From XN24 sp047921455 (GTDB lineage: Bacteria > Pseudomonadota > Gammaproteobacteria > Steroidobacterales > XN24): a stretch of 39,558 bases of DNA. Position numbers and translations under genes: made by a program. The notes beneath the pieces are model-generated. The model saw nothing but the letters and a program-made list of their open reading frames with translations, made no database searches and was not told where the DNA came from. Positions 1 to 8,042 of the stretch are shown here, piece by piece (positions within the stretch are counted from its first letter, which is position 1; every line of letters starts with the position of its first letter). The stretch lies in the NCBI GenBank assembly GCA_047921455.1, contig JBLRWC010000025.1:1-39558 (forward strand), read 5' to 3'.

Positions 1-467
1 AATCCGGCGCAGGCGTCCGTCACCAGGTCGAGCACCTGTTCGAAGCCGTTCTTACCGCCGTAGTACGGGTCAGGCACGGCGGTCACGCCGGCGCCGGGCG
101 CAAATTCCAGCAACAGTCGCAACTCGGCGCGCGCATTCTCAGGCGCCGCCCGGCGCAGGTCGGCGAGATTTTCCTCGTCCATAGCGACGATCAGGTCAAA
201 GGCGGCAAAATCCTCCTCGGCCACACAGCGCGCCCGGAGGCCGCTGAGGTCGAAACCGCGCATTTTTGCCGCCGCCATCGACCGCGCGTCCGGCGCGGCG
301 CCGACGTGGTAGCCGGCCGTGCCGGCCGAGTCGATCCGGACCCTTTCTAGCAGGCCGGCATCCTCCACCAGCTTGCGAAACACCCCTTCCGCCGTGGGGG
401 ATCTGCATATATTTCCGAGGCACACAAACAACACGGAAACCTGTTCACGATTCGCGTCTGCCGCCAT
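1..467 (-). CDS. Low-molecular-weight protein-tyrosine phosphatase, 3' end cut off by window
   Basis: The protein dephosphorylates phosphotyrosine in the cytoplasm. In bacteria such enzymes often control capsule or exopolysaccharide tyrosine kinases. The reading frame starts at ATG 465-467. It shows the family's N-terminal P-loop VCLGNICRSPTAEGVF, in which Cys16 and Arg22 form the CX5R active site. This is followed by the usual DSAGT strand, and near the cut end by VPDPYYGG, which carries the general-acid Asp. About 155 codons are visible, close to the full family length, so only the last few residues are missing. It lies downstream of kdsB on the same strand, but a small opposite-strand gene separates them. 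The start is the only ATG close upstream of the P-loop; its ribosome site is weak. Confidence 0.93.
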   Translation of the reverse strand, partial: MAADANREQVSVLFVCLGNICRSPTAEGVFRKLVEDAGLLERVRIDSAGTAGYHVGAAPDARSMAAAKMRGFDLSGLRARCVAEEDFAAFDLIVAMDEENLADLRRAAPENARAELRLLLEFAPGAGVTAVPDPYYGGKNGFEQVLDLVTDACAG

Positions 468-488
468 ACAATCTCATCCGTTCGTGGT

Positions 489-518
489 ACCCACCCGGCC
501 GTGACACCCACCCGGCCG
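489..518. repeat. Perfect 13-bp direct repeat, 17-bp spacing, in divergent intergenic region
   Basis: ACCCACCCGGCCG occurs at 489-501 and again at 506-518, with 4 bases between copies. The pair lies 22 bases upstream of the phosphatase start and about 90 bases upstream of the divergent small gene. Tandem copies in a divergent promoter region could be a regulator-binding site. No known regulator motif is recognised, and chance repetition in GC-rich DNA is possible. Confidence 0.4.
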
Positions 519-606
519 GACTCGATGCCGATATTCTAACCGCGCAAGCTGGATGCGAAATGCCCCGCATGCACATTTCGCCCCGGCGACGGCTATCATA
601 AAATCC

Positions 607-894
607 ATGAGCACCACCGGAATCACGCTGCAACGCCTGCGTTCGCTGGTTGGCGAAGAGCTACGCTACCAGGGCATGCGTTGCACGCTGGTCGACCTGC
701 TGGCCGACCCGCCGGTGCTGGTGCTGCGCCCGATCGGCGCAGAGCCGGTCATCCAGGCCGATAATTTCGGCAAGCCCATGCGCCACGCGCCGCAGCTGTT
801 CGAGTTACCGGTGTTCGGTCCCGACGGCGTGTCGCTGTCGGCGGACGTGCAGTTGATCAGCGTGCCGGAGGATGCGCCGCCAGCCACCGATTGA
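607..894 (+). CDS. Conserved-looking small protein of unknown function (95 aa)
   Basis: I do not recognise a named family. The product is a soluble 95-residue protein with no signal peptide or membrane segment. It begins with an amphipathic stretch (LQRLRSLVGEELRYQG), then alternates short strand-like segments (CTLVDLL, PVLVLRP, VIQADNFG) and ends in an acidic, Pro-rich tail. The pattern resembles a small beta-barrel, but that is a guess. ATG 607 is chosen because sequence upstream in the same frame does not look like protein. An A/T-rich TATCATAAAAT at 594-604 lies directly ahead, so the transcript may have almost no leader. The last 38 bases overlap the end of kdsB on the opposite strand. 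Confidence 0.72.
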   Translation: MSTTGITLQRLRSLVGEELRYQGMRCTLVDLLADPPVLVLRPIGAEPVIQADNFGKPMRHAPQLFELPVFGPDGVSLSADVQLISVPEDAPPATD

Positions 895-1633
895 CGCGTT
901 CCAGGTCGGCCGCCGTGTCGATCCCCGCCGGCGGCACCTCGCTCGCCGCATCCACCTGGATACGCAGGCCCAGCCAGAGCGCCCGCAGTTGCTCCAGCCG
1001 CTCGATCTCCTCCAGTTGGCACGGGGGCGTGGCCGCCAACCGCTGCAATGCGCCGACGCGGTAACTGTACAGCCCGAGATGGCGCATGGCGCCGCCAAAG
1101 CGCTGCTGGGATGCCACGCCCGCGGCCGCGCCGTCCCGGTGCCACGGAATGGCGGCGCGGCTGAAATACAAGGCGGCCCCATCCGCGCGCATCACCAGCT
1201 TGACGACATTGGGGTCGAGGAATTCTTCGAGCGTATGGATCGGCGTGCCGAGCGTACCCATGTCGGCGTCTGGCTGCAGCAATAACAATTCCGCGACCTG
1301 GCGGATGACGGCCGGCGGCAAAAGCGGTTCATCACCCTGCACGTTCACGACCACGACGTCCTCGTCCCAGCCGCGCTGCGTGGCGACCTCTGCGATCCGG
1401 TCGGTGCCGCTGGCATGTGCCGGGTCGGTCATGCAGACCTTGGCGCCGAATGTGCGGCAGGCGGCCGCCACCTCCTCGTGATCGGTGGCGATCCAGACTT
1501 CGGTCGCCGCGCTTTCCATGGCGCGTTCCCAGGCCCACTGGATCATCGGTCGCCCGGCAATCGGCAACAGGGGTTTGCCGGGCAGGCGCGTCGAGGCGAA
1601 CCGCGCCGGAATCACCACGCGAAACGCGCTCAT
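857..1633 (-). CDS. kdsB: 3-deoxy-manno-octulosonate cytidylyltransferase (CMP-Kdo synthetase)
   Basis: The enzyme activates Kdo with CTP to CMP-Kdo in the cytoplasm, for addition to lipid A. The 258-residue product matches the family length (about 250). It shows IPARFASTRLPGKPL at residues 9-23 (nucleotide-binding loop), ASGTDRIAE, and NVQGDEP, which carries the metal-binding Asp. The start ATG (1631-1633) overlaps the stop of the upstream Trm112-like gene by 4 bases (ATGA), implying coupled translation. It is the distal gene of the exbB-exbD-msbA-lpxK run, all but one of whose members serve lipid A or the envelope. Its 3' end overlaps the convergent small gene at 857-894. Confidence 0.97.
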   Translation of the reverse strand: MSAFRVVIPARFASTRLPGKPLLPIAGRPMIQWAWERAMESAATEVWIATDHEEVAAACRTFGAKVCMTDPAHASGTDRIAEVATQRGWDEDVVVVNVQGDEPLLPPAVIRQVAELLLLQPDADMGTLGTPIHTLEEFLDPNVVKLVMRADGAALYFSRAAIPWHRDGAAAGVASQQRFGGAMRHLGLYSYRVGALQRLAATPPCQLEEIERLEQLRALWLGLRIQVDAASEVPPAGIDTAADLERVNRWLAAHPPAR

Positions 1634-1827
1634 CGGCACTGCTCCATGGCCAGCAGCTCGGGCTGCGATATTTCGCGCGCCTCGCTGACCAGCATCACGG
1701 GGACGTCGTCGCGGATCGGCCAGGCCAGGCGATCGCCGCGACACACGAGTTCCTGCTGTTCGCGGCGATGCACGAGCGGACCCTTGCAGATGGGACAGGC
1801 GAGAATATCGAGCAGGCGATGGTCCAT
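1630..1827 (-). CDS. Trm112/YcaR-family small zinc-ribbon-like protein
   Basis: This 65-residue protein matches the Trm112p/YcaR family. It begins LLDILACPICKGPL and ends with the diagnostic segment LAWPIRDDVPVML. The single CPIC pair and a later lone Cys (LVCRG) are as in bacterial members, which do not keep a full four-Cys zinc site. In eukaryotes and archaea Trm112 stabilises methyltransferases. The bacterial role is not settled, although the gene is typically found between lpxK and kdsB, exactly as here. It lies 3 bases after the lpxK stop and overlaps kdsB by 4 bases. Confidence 0.9.
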   Translation of the reverse strand: MDHRLLDILACPICKGPLVHRREQQELVCRGDRLAWPIRDDVPVMLVSEAREISQPELLAMEQCR

Positions 1828-1830
1828 CGC

Positions 1831-2835
1831 TCAAGCTTCGCCCAAGCCGAGCCGCGGCGCCAGTACCGCGCGCAAGTGCGCTTCGTCCGGCCCGAAACTG
1901 GCGGCCACGGGGACTTGCCAACAGCCGGCCGCAGCCGGTTCCCGGGCGCACCGCGCCGCGTCTTTCGCGGTCATCAGCACCGGGTAGCCGTCGTCCGGCA
2001 GCAGCCAGTCACGTGGCACCGCGGCATGATCCGCCAGCGGATGCGCCATGACCTCCAGGCCGTGGCCCGCCAGGGCGTCGAAAAAACGCGCCGGGTGGCC
2101 GATCCCCGCTATGGCGTGGACAGGACCGGGGGCAAACGATGCCAGCGGCCGGCGTTGTGTGCCGTCGAGCCGCACAGCTTCGTCGCCGACCAGTTGCATG
2201 CGCAGCGCGCCCGGCGGGCAAGCGCCCGCACCGTTGCAGACCACCACGTCGGCCTGCGCGAGACGCGCGGCGGGCTCGCGCAACGGCCCCGCCGGCAAGC
2301 AACGCCCATTGCCCAGCCCGCGCTGCCCGTCGATGACGATGATTTCCAGGTCGCGGCGCAGCCGGTAGTGCTGCAGGCCGTCGTCTGCAACGACGATGTC
2401 GGCGCCGGCGGCGACCGCGGCGCGCGCCGCCGCCAACCGGTCCCTGCAGACCCATACCGGGCACCCCGTGGTCCGCGCGATCAGCAACGGCTCGTCGCCG
2501 CTGACCGCCGGATCCTCATCCGGCCCGACGCGATGCGGCCGACGCGGTTCGAGTCCGCCGTAGCCGCGGCTGATCACCGCGGGGACACGTCCCTGCGCCG
2601 CCAGCAGTTGTACGAGCCAGATGACCAGCGGCGTCTTGCCGGCGCCGCCGACAGTGAGATTGCCGACCACGATCACCGGGCGCCCGGGATGACCCGAGCG
2701 TAACCAGCCGCGCCGATAGGCGTGGCGACGCAGCGCCACCAGCCACCGGTACAGGGGCTCCAGCGCCCTGGCCCAGGCCGGCGGCGGCGCCTGGCCGTAC
2801 CATGCCGCCAGCAGGCGCTGCGTGCGACTGCTCAC
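1831..2835 (-). CDS. lpxK: Tetraacyldisaccharide 4'-kinase (lipid A pathway)
   Basis: LpxK phosphorylates the 4' position of the tetraacyl disaccharide at the inner face of the inner membrane, giving lipid IVA. The product is 334 residues (E. coli 328). An N-terminal amphipathic/membrane-contact region (LYRWLVALRRHAYRRGWL) precedes the P-loop VGNLTVGGAGKTP, and the catalytic region VVADDGLQHYRL follows. I place the start at GTG 2833-2835, whose last bases overlap the msbA stop (GTGA). An in-frame start further upstream would overlap msbA by about 90 bases and add a non-family N-terminus. The gene sits directly after msbA, as in many Gammaproteobacteria. Confidence 0.95.
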   Translation of the reverse strand: MSSRTQRLLAAWYGQAPPPAWARALEPLYRWLVALRRHAYRRGWLRSGHPGRPVIVVGNLTVGGAGKTPLVIWLVQLLAAQGRVPAVISRGYGGLEPRRPHRVGPDEDPAVSGDEPLLIARTTGCPVWVCRDRLAAARAAVAAGADIVVADDGLQHYRLRRDLEIIVIDGQRGLGNGRCLPAGPLREPAARLAQADVVVCNGAGACPPGALRMQLVGDEAVRLDGTQRRPLASFAPGPVHAIAGIGHPARFFDALAGHGLEVMAHPLADHAAVPRDWLLPDDGYPVLMTAKDAARCAREPAAAGCWQVPVAASFGPDEAHLRAVLAPRLGLGEA

Positions 2836-4592
2836 GAGGCCTGGAACTGCATCCTGTGCAGGGTGGCGTAAGCGCCGCCCTGTGCCAACAGTTCGTCGTG
2901 CGAGCCGATCTCGACGATGCATCCATGGTCCATGACCACAATGCGGTCGGCTTTCTCGATGGTCGAAAGTCGATGCGCGATCACCAGCGTGGTGCGATCC
3001 TTCATCAGCACCTCCAGCGCCTCCTGGATATGGCGCTCCGACTCTGAATCGAGCGCCGAGGTGGCCTCGTCCAGGATCAGGATCGGCGCATTTTTCAGCA
3101 GGGCCCGCGCAATCGCCACGCGCTGGCGTTGCCCGCCGGACAGTGTCACGCCGCGGTCGCCGACCTCGGTCTCCAGCCCGGCCGGAAAACGATCGGTGAA
3201 TTCCAGCACGTGCGCCGCGCGTGCCGCGGCCTCGATTTCCTCGGCACTGGCTGCGCTCATCGCGCCGTAGGCGATGTTGCTGCGAATCGTGTCGTCGAAC
3301 AGCTTTACGTCCTGGCTCACCAGGCTGACCTGGCGGCGCAGGTCGGCGCGGCGGTACGCACGCACATCACGCCCGTCCACCAGCACGATCCCCGCCGTGG
3401 GATCGTAAAAACGCGGGATCAGGCTGACCAGCGTGCTCTTGCCACTGCCGGAACGGCCCACGATGGCCAGTCGTTCGCCCGGCGCCACCGCCAGGTTGAT
3501 GTCCTGCAGCACCTGGCCCTTTTCCTGCTGGTACAGGAAGCTGACGCCACGAAACTCGATCTCGCCACGGGCGCGCTCCAGCGACACCGGCCCGCCCTCG
3601 TCTTCGCCCGGCGCATCCAGCAGCTCGAAGATGCTCTGCCCGGCCGCAATACCCTGTTGCAGGGGGCCGTTGATGTTCGTCAGGTGCTTGAGCGGCGACA
3701 TGATCAGCAACATCGCGCCGAGGAACGACACGAATTCGCCGACCGACAAGCCGCCGGCGAGATCCTCGCGCGTCGCGACGAACACTACGCCCGCCAGCCC
3801 GATCGCCGCCACGGCCTGGACCACCGGCTGGCTGGCTGCCTTCGCCGCGGCCAGCTTCATGTTCAGGCGCCGATTCTGCTCGTTGACGCGCTCGAAGCCC
3901 GCTACTTCCTGCGCCTCGCCGTTGAAAACCTTCACCACCTTGTGCGCCTCGAGCACCTGCTCGGCGGCCTGCGTGACGTCGCCCATGGAATTCTGGATGC
4001 GCGTGCTGTAACGGCGGAACTTGCGCGACAGCAGGCGGATGATGAGACCGATCAACGGGCCGATCACCAGCACGAACAGCGACAGCCGCATATTGACCCA
4101 GAACATGAAGGCCACCAGGCCGAGAATCGTCAGCACATCCTTGAACAGCGTCGTCAGCACCTGGCTCGCCGCCTGCGCCACCTGCTCGATATTGAAAGTC
4201 AGGCGCGACAACAGCGCGCCGGACGAACTGGTGTCGTAAAAGCTGGTCGGCAGCGCCAGGAATTTCGCGAACACGTCGCGGCGCATGTGCTTGATGACCT
4301 GGCGCCCGACCCAGCTCATGGAATAGACCGCCACGTAATCGGCGGCGCCGCGCACCAGGAAGATGCCGAGAATCATGAACGGCACCCAGCGGATGAACTC
4401 CATGTCGCGCTCGACGAAGCTCTGGTCGGTGACGATTTTCGTCAGGTAAACAAAGCCTGTCTGGCTGGCGGCGTAAACCGCCATGGCGATGATCGCCGCG
4501 ACAAACATGGGGACGTAATCCGCGGAATAGTGCAACAGGCGCCGGTAGACGGCGCCCGCCTGGTCCGAGTATGGCTGACCGGAAGGCTTCAC
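2832..4592 (-). CDS. msbA: Lipid A export permease/ATP-binding protein MsbA
   Basis: MsbA is a homodimeric ABC exporter that flips core-lipid A across the inner membrane. The 586-residue protein has an N-terminal six-helix transmembrane domain (about residues 20-320). The nucleotide-binding domain shows Walker A GRSGSGKST near residue 379, Q-loop LVSQDVKLFDD, signature LSGGQRQR, Walker B ILILDEATSALD and H-loop IAHRLST. All catalytic motifs are intact and the length is that of E. coli MsbA (582). Its start overlaps the exbD stop by 4 bases, and its stop overlaps the lpxK GTG start. That lpxK context separates it from general multidrug half-transporters. Confidence 0.95.
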   Translation of the reverse strand: MKPSGQPYSDQAGAVYRRLLHYSADYVPMFVAAIIAMAVYAASQTGFVYLTKIVTDQSFVERDMEFIRWVPFMILGIFLVRGAADYVAVYSMSWVGRQVIKHMRRDVFAKFLALPTSFYDTSSSGALLSRLTFNIEQVAQAASQVLTTLFKDVLTILGLVAFMFWVNMRLSLFVLVIGPLIGLIIRLLSRKFRRYSTRIQNSMGDVTQAAEQVLEAHKVVKVFNGEAQEVAGFERVNEQNRRLNMKLAAAKAASQPVVQAVAAIGLAGVVFVATREDLAGGLSVGEFVSFLGAMLLIMSPLKHLTNINGPLQQGIAAGQSIFELLDAPGEDEGGPVSLERARGEIEFRGVSFLYQQEKGQVLQDINLAVAPGERLAIVGRSGSGKSTLVSLIPRFYDPTAGIVLVDGRDVRAYRRADLRRQVSLVSQDVKLFDDTIRSNIAYGAMSAASAEEIEAAARAAHVLEFTDRFPAGLETEVGDRGVTLSGGQRQRVAIARALLKNAPILILDEATSALDSESERHIQEALEVLMKDRTTLVIAHRLSTIEKADRIVVMDHGCIVEIGSHDELLAQGGAYATLHRMQFQAS

Positions 4593-5005
4593 TCTGGGTC
4601 GCTGACCGTGGCGATCAGGATCTGGCTGAAGCCCAGTCGTCCGACGATATCCATCGCCGTCACCACGGACTGGTGCGCGGCGCGGCCGTCGGCGCGGATC
4701 GTGACCGGTAATTCGCGTCGCTCGCCGGCGACCTGCTCGAGCGCGCGCTGCAGGGTCTCCGGCCGGCGATTGACCAGTTCCTGGCCATCGACGAAATAAT
4801 CGCCGGCCGCACTGATCATGATCTCGATCTCGACCGCCGGCTCGACGCGCGCCATTGCTTCCGCCTGGGGCAGCTGCAAGCGGATCTCGGTCGCCTTGAT
4901 GAAACTGGTCGACACCATGAAAAACACCAGCAACAACAGCACCACGTCGATCAGCGACGTCAGGTTGATTTCCGGCTCATCGCGCGAGCGCGTGCGCAGG
5001 TTCAT
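4589..5005 (-). CDS. exbD: ExbD/TolR-family biopolymer transport protein
   Basis: This 138-residue protein uses the proton-motive force together with an ExbB/TolQ partner. It has one N-terminal membrane helix (about residues 17-36) with the conserved Asp in NLTSLIDVVLLLLVFFM, the proton-carrying residue of the family. The periplasmic domain includes VTIRADGRAAH and ends in a helix-strand (VVTAMDIVGRLGFSQILIAT). It overlaps exbB by 4 bases upstream and msbA by 4 bases downstream. No TonB or TolA gene is in the window, so the partner it energises is unknown. The position before msbA is common in Gammaproteobacteria. Confidence 0.92.
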   Translation of the reverse strand: MNLRTRSRDEPEINLTSLIDVVLLLLVFFMVSTSFIKATEIRLQLPQAEAMARVEPAVEIEIMISAAGDYFVDGQELVNRRPETLQRALEQVAGERRELPVTIRADGRAAHQSVVTAMDIVGRLGFSQILIATVSDPE

Positions 5006-5628
5006 GCGCTCTCGACCTCCGCGGCCGGATTACCGTGCAACGCATCGATCAGTTTCATCGCTTCTTTTTCCATCTCGACCACCAGCGCGTCCACCTGGCC
5101 GCGCAGGTAACGGTATGCGATCAGGCTGGGAATGGCGACCGACAGGCCCGCGGCCGTCGTGATCAGCGCCTCGGAAATGCCGCCGGCCAGCACCCCCGGG
5201 TTACCCACCCCGGCGGTGGTGATGGCCGTGAAGACCTTGACCATGCCGATCACCGTGCCCAGCAGCCCGAGCAAGGGCGTGATGGCCGCGATCGTGCCCA
5301 GAGAATTCAGGTAGCGCTCCAGTTCGTGCACCACGTGGCGACCCGTGTCCTGGACGATTTCCTTGAGCACCTCGCGGCTCTGGTGCCGGTTCGCCAGCCC
5401 GGCGGCCAGCACCCGGCCCATGGGCGAATTGGCAGACAACACCGCCAGGTGCTTCTGGTCCAGCTGGCGATCGCGCGCCCAGTCCCAGACCCGCATCGCC
5501 AGGTCCCGCGGCAGCACGCGCCGGCGCTGCAGCGTCCAGAGACGCTCGATGGTGATAGCGACGGCGATGATGGAGCAAAGGATGATGGGCAGCATCAGCC
5601 ACCCGCCGGCCCGGATGATTTCGATCAT
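5002..5628 (-). CDS. exbB: MotA/TolQ/ExbB proton-channel family protein
   Basis: This is the inner-membrane channel partner of the downstream ExbD-like protein. The 208-residue product has a membrane helix at residues 7-25 (GGWLMLPIILCSIIAVAIT). After a cytoplasmic region come two further helices, with the family segment LGTIAAITPLLGLLGTVIGM and a C-terminal GGISEALITTAAGLSVAIPS. ATG 5626-5628 is preferred over an upstream in-frame ATG at 5670: the extra 14 residues are hydrophilic and not family-like, and AGGT/GCGAGA lies just before 5628. It is probably the first gene of the exbB-exbD-msbA-lpxK-kdsB operon; 87 bases separate it from the comEC stop upstream. Confidence 0.92.
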   Translation of the reverse strand: MIEIIRAGGWLMLPIILCSIIAVAITIERLWTLQRRRVLPRDLAMRVWDWARDRQLDQKHLAVLSANSPMGRVLAAGLANRHQSREVLKEIVQDTGRHVVHELERYLNSLGTIAAITPLLGLLGTVIGMVKVFTAITTAGVGNPGVLAGGISEALITTAAGLSVAIPSLIAYRYLRGQVDALVVEMEKEAMKLIDALHGNPAAEVESA

Positions 5629-5715
5629 GATGTCTCGCGACCTGTCAGATGGCGGGGATGATACCGGCACGGCAGGCAGGCGGCCACCAAGGCTCGGCGC
5701 GCCACGCGTCGCGCA

Positions 5716-7986
5716 TCAGGGCAGCGTGGCGCAATCCAGCCAGGCGCGGCACTCGCTGTGGCGCCGCACCACGGGCGGCCGCGGCCCCGTGCGATCAAAG
5801 CGCACCACGATCTCGCCGTGGCGCTCGGTCGACAACGGCAAGGCGCCCGCGCGCCGCCACCGGGCCACGACCGCCTCGGCGGGGAAGCCCCAGCGATTGC
5901 GCCAGTTGGTGGAAAACACCACCCAGGCCGGTTGCGTCGCGGCCACCAGCGGCGGCGCCGAGGATGTGCGGCTGCCGTGGTGCGGGGCGACCACCAGGTC
6001 CACGGGCAAGCGGCCGCGGGCGGTCAGCAGGGCGCGCTCGCCGCGCGTCTCAATGTCGCCGGTCAGCAGCACGCGGCCGCCCGGCCCCTCGATCAGCAGC
6101 ACGCAGGAGCCCTCGTTGGCGCCGCCGACAAAGCCCTCCGGGGGATGCAGGATGCTGAAGCGCACCCCGTCCCAGGCCCACGACTGGCCGGCGCGGCATG
6201 GGTGACCACGCTCCTGCTCGGCGCCGAAGCCGTTCCACCGGGGCGTGCCGGGAAAGGCCGCCAGCACGGAGCGTGCACCGCCCATGTGGTCTGCATGCCC
6301 ATGGCTGATCACCAGCGCGTCCAGGCGACGCAGGCCAAGGGCCCGCATCGCCGGCAGCACTGTCCAGGCCGCAGCGTCGCCGCCGGGCCAGGCGGGACCG
6401 GCGTCGTACAACAGGACATGCTGCTCGGTGCGCACCAGTACGGCGAGGCCGTGGCCGATATCGAACACACGCAGCTCAAACGCACCGGTCGCCAGCGGCG
6501 GTGGTCCCGTCAACAGCAAGGGCGCAAACAACAGGGGCGCCAGCAGGCGGCCAGGCGCCGGCCGCGGCAGCAGGCACCAGGCAGCGCCGGCACCGGCGCA
6601 GGCCAGCGCAAAGGTCCCGGGCGCAGCCATATTGCGGGCCGCCATCGGCCAGCCGGCGACCATCTGAATGGCGAGCAGCGCCAGCTCGGTAGCCTTGGCG
6701 GCGAACATCAGCAGCCAGCCGCCAAGCCATGGCGATACCCAGGACACTACGACGCCGGCCAGCGCCGGCGGCACGACCAGGATGCTGAACCAGGGAACGG
6801 CCGCCAGGTTGGCCAGCGGCGCGACGAGGGAAACCCGGCCGAACCAGGCCACGGTGCACACCAGCAGGCCGACGGCCAGCGCTGCCTGGATGCGCAGCAT
6901 GATGGCCAGGCCGCCGGCCGGTGCAAGGCGCCCGGCGACCACGGCCAGGATGGTGGCGACGGCGCCGAACGACAGCCATAAACCGGGATCGAGCACCGCC
7001 AGCGGGTCCGCGACCAACACCAGCGCCAACGCCCCGCCGAAGGCAGCGGCCAGCGAAGCGCCCCGCCGGATTACCAGCGCAGCGAGGCCGGCGGCCGTCA
7101 TCAGCACGGCCCGGCGCGCCGAGACCGGCATGCCGGCCAGCAGGCAATATCCGCCCGCGGCCGCCAGGGCGCCAAGCGCGGCCCAGTCCCGCGCTGGCCG
7201 CCAGCGCATGCCGAATCGTCGACCCAGCGCCCCGCCAAGCAAGCCGCCGGCGGCCGCGGCCAGGCCGACGTGCAGCCCGGAAATCGCCAGCAGGTGGCCG
7301 GTGCCGGTCGCCGCCAGTGCCTCGCGCGTCGCGGTGTCCAGTCCGCCGCGAAAACCCAGGCTGATCGCGATCAGCACGGCGGCCGCCTGCGGATGCTCGA
7401 CCGCAGCTTGAATCTGCGCCGCGCCGCGGCCGCGCAGGTCCAGCAGCCGATCCGCCGCCACGGCCAGGCGCTCCCCGCCAGCCGGCCCGCTGGCGTAGCC
7501 GGTCGCGCCGATGCGTTGCCGCAACAGCCAGGCCTCGCGGCTGCCGCTGCCGGAGTTGAGCACGCCGCGCGGCCGCTGCAGCTTGGCCTGAAAACGCCAT
7601 CGCTCGCCGGGGCGCGGCGTAGCGGCAGGTTCATACCAGGCAAGCCGCACGCGCCGCGGCAGGTTCTTTGGCGACTCGATGCGCAGCGTCACCACCAGCC
7701 GCCGCGACTCGTGTTGCGGCAGATCCTCGACGATGCCGACGAATTCGACTTGCGTCGCGTCCAGCGAGGGTGCCAGCCGATCAGCCAGCGCCTGGCCCAG
7801 GGCGATGGCCGCCAGGCAAAACCCCGCAGCAACACCGGCAGCGAAACCTGCGGACAGGCAGCGGGCCCGTAGCCACGCAGCACCCGCGCCCAGTAACAGC
7901 AGCGTGCACAACCATGCCGGCGGCGGTCCGGGCAGGCGCAAGGCCAGCCCCGCGCCGCTCAACATGCCGCCAGCCAGTGCCAGCAT
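5716..7986 (-). CDS. comEC: DNA internalization competence protein ComEC/Rec2
   Basis: ComEC forms the inner-membrane channel for single-stranded DNA uptake in natural transformation. The 756-residue product (E. coli homologue about 754) has N-terminal membrane helices and an OB-like periplasmic region (VEFVGIVEDLPQHESRRLVV). A central multi-helix competence domain contains GHLLAISGLHVGL. A C-terminal metallo-beta-lactamase-like domain has ISHGHADHMGG near residue 562 and VVAPHHGSRTSS. ATG 7984-7986 begins directly at the first hydrophobic helix. In-frame ATG 8037 or TTG 8043 would run into the start of the divergent gene. No other transformation gene is present. The intact zinc-site motifs argue against decay. 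Confidence 0.94.
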   Translation of the reverse strand: MLALAGGMLSGAGLALRLPGPPPAWLCTLLLLGAGAAWLRARCLSAGFAAGVAAGFCLAAIALGQALADRLAPSLDATQVEFVGIVEDLPQHESRRLVVTLRIESPKNLPRRVRLAWYEPAATPRPGERWRFQAKLQRPRGVLNSGSGSREAWLLRQRIGATGYASGPAGGERLAVAADRLLDLRGRGAAQIQAAVEHPQAAAVLIAISLGFRGGLDTATREALAATGTGHLLAISGLHVGLAAAAGGLLGGALGRRFGMRWRPARDWAALGALAAAGGYCLLAGMPVSARRAVLMTAAGLAALVIRRGASLAAAFGGALALVLVADPLAVLDPGLWLSFGAVATILAVVAGRLAPAGGLAIMLRIQAALAVGLLVCTVAWFGRVSLVAPLANLAAVPWFSILVVPPALAGVVVSWVSPWLGGWLLMFAAKATELALLAIQMVAGWPMAARNMAAPGTFALACAGAGAAWCLLPRPAPGRLLAPLLFAPLLLTGPPPLATGAFELRVFDIGHGLAVLVRTEQHVLLYDAGPAWPGGDAAAWTVLPAMRALGLRRLDALVISHGHADHMGGARSVLAAFPGTPRWNGFGAEQERGHPCRAGQSWAWDGVRFSILHPPEGFVGGANEGSCVLLIEGPGGRVLLTGDIETRGERALLTARGRLPVDLVVAPHHGSRTSSAPPLVAATQPAWVVFSTNWRNRWGFPAEAVVARWRRAGALPLSTERHGEIVVRFDRTGPRPPVVRRHSECRAWLDCATLP

Positions 7987-8042
7987 GGCGGGGCCCGGCG
8001 TTAGTGCGTGATAATGGCCCGATACCCTAGCGAACATGCGCA

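Noticed and set aside
3129..4799. 556-codon plus-strand frame opposite msbA
   Set aside because: Shadow of a strongly conserved gene; His/Gln/Arg-rich with no domain pattern.
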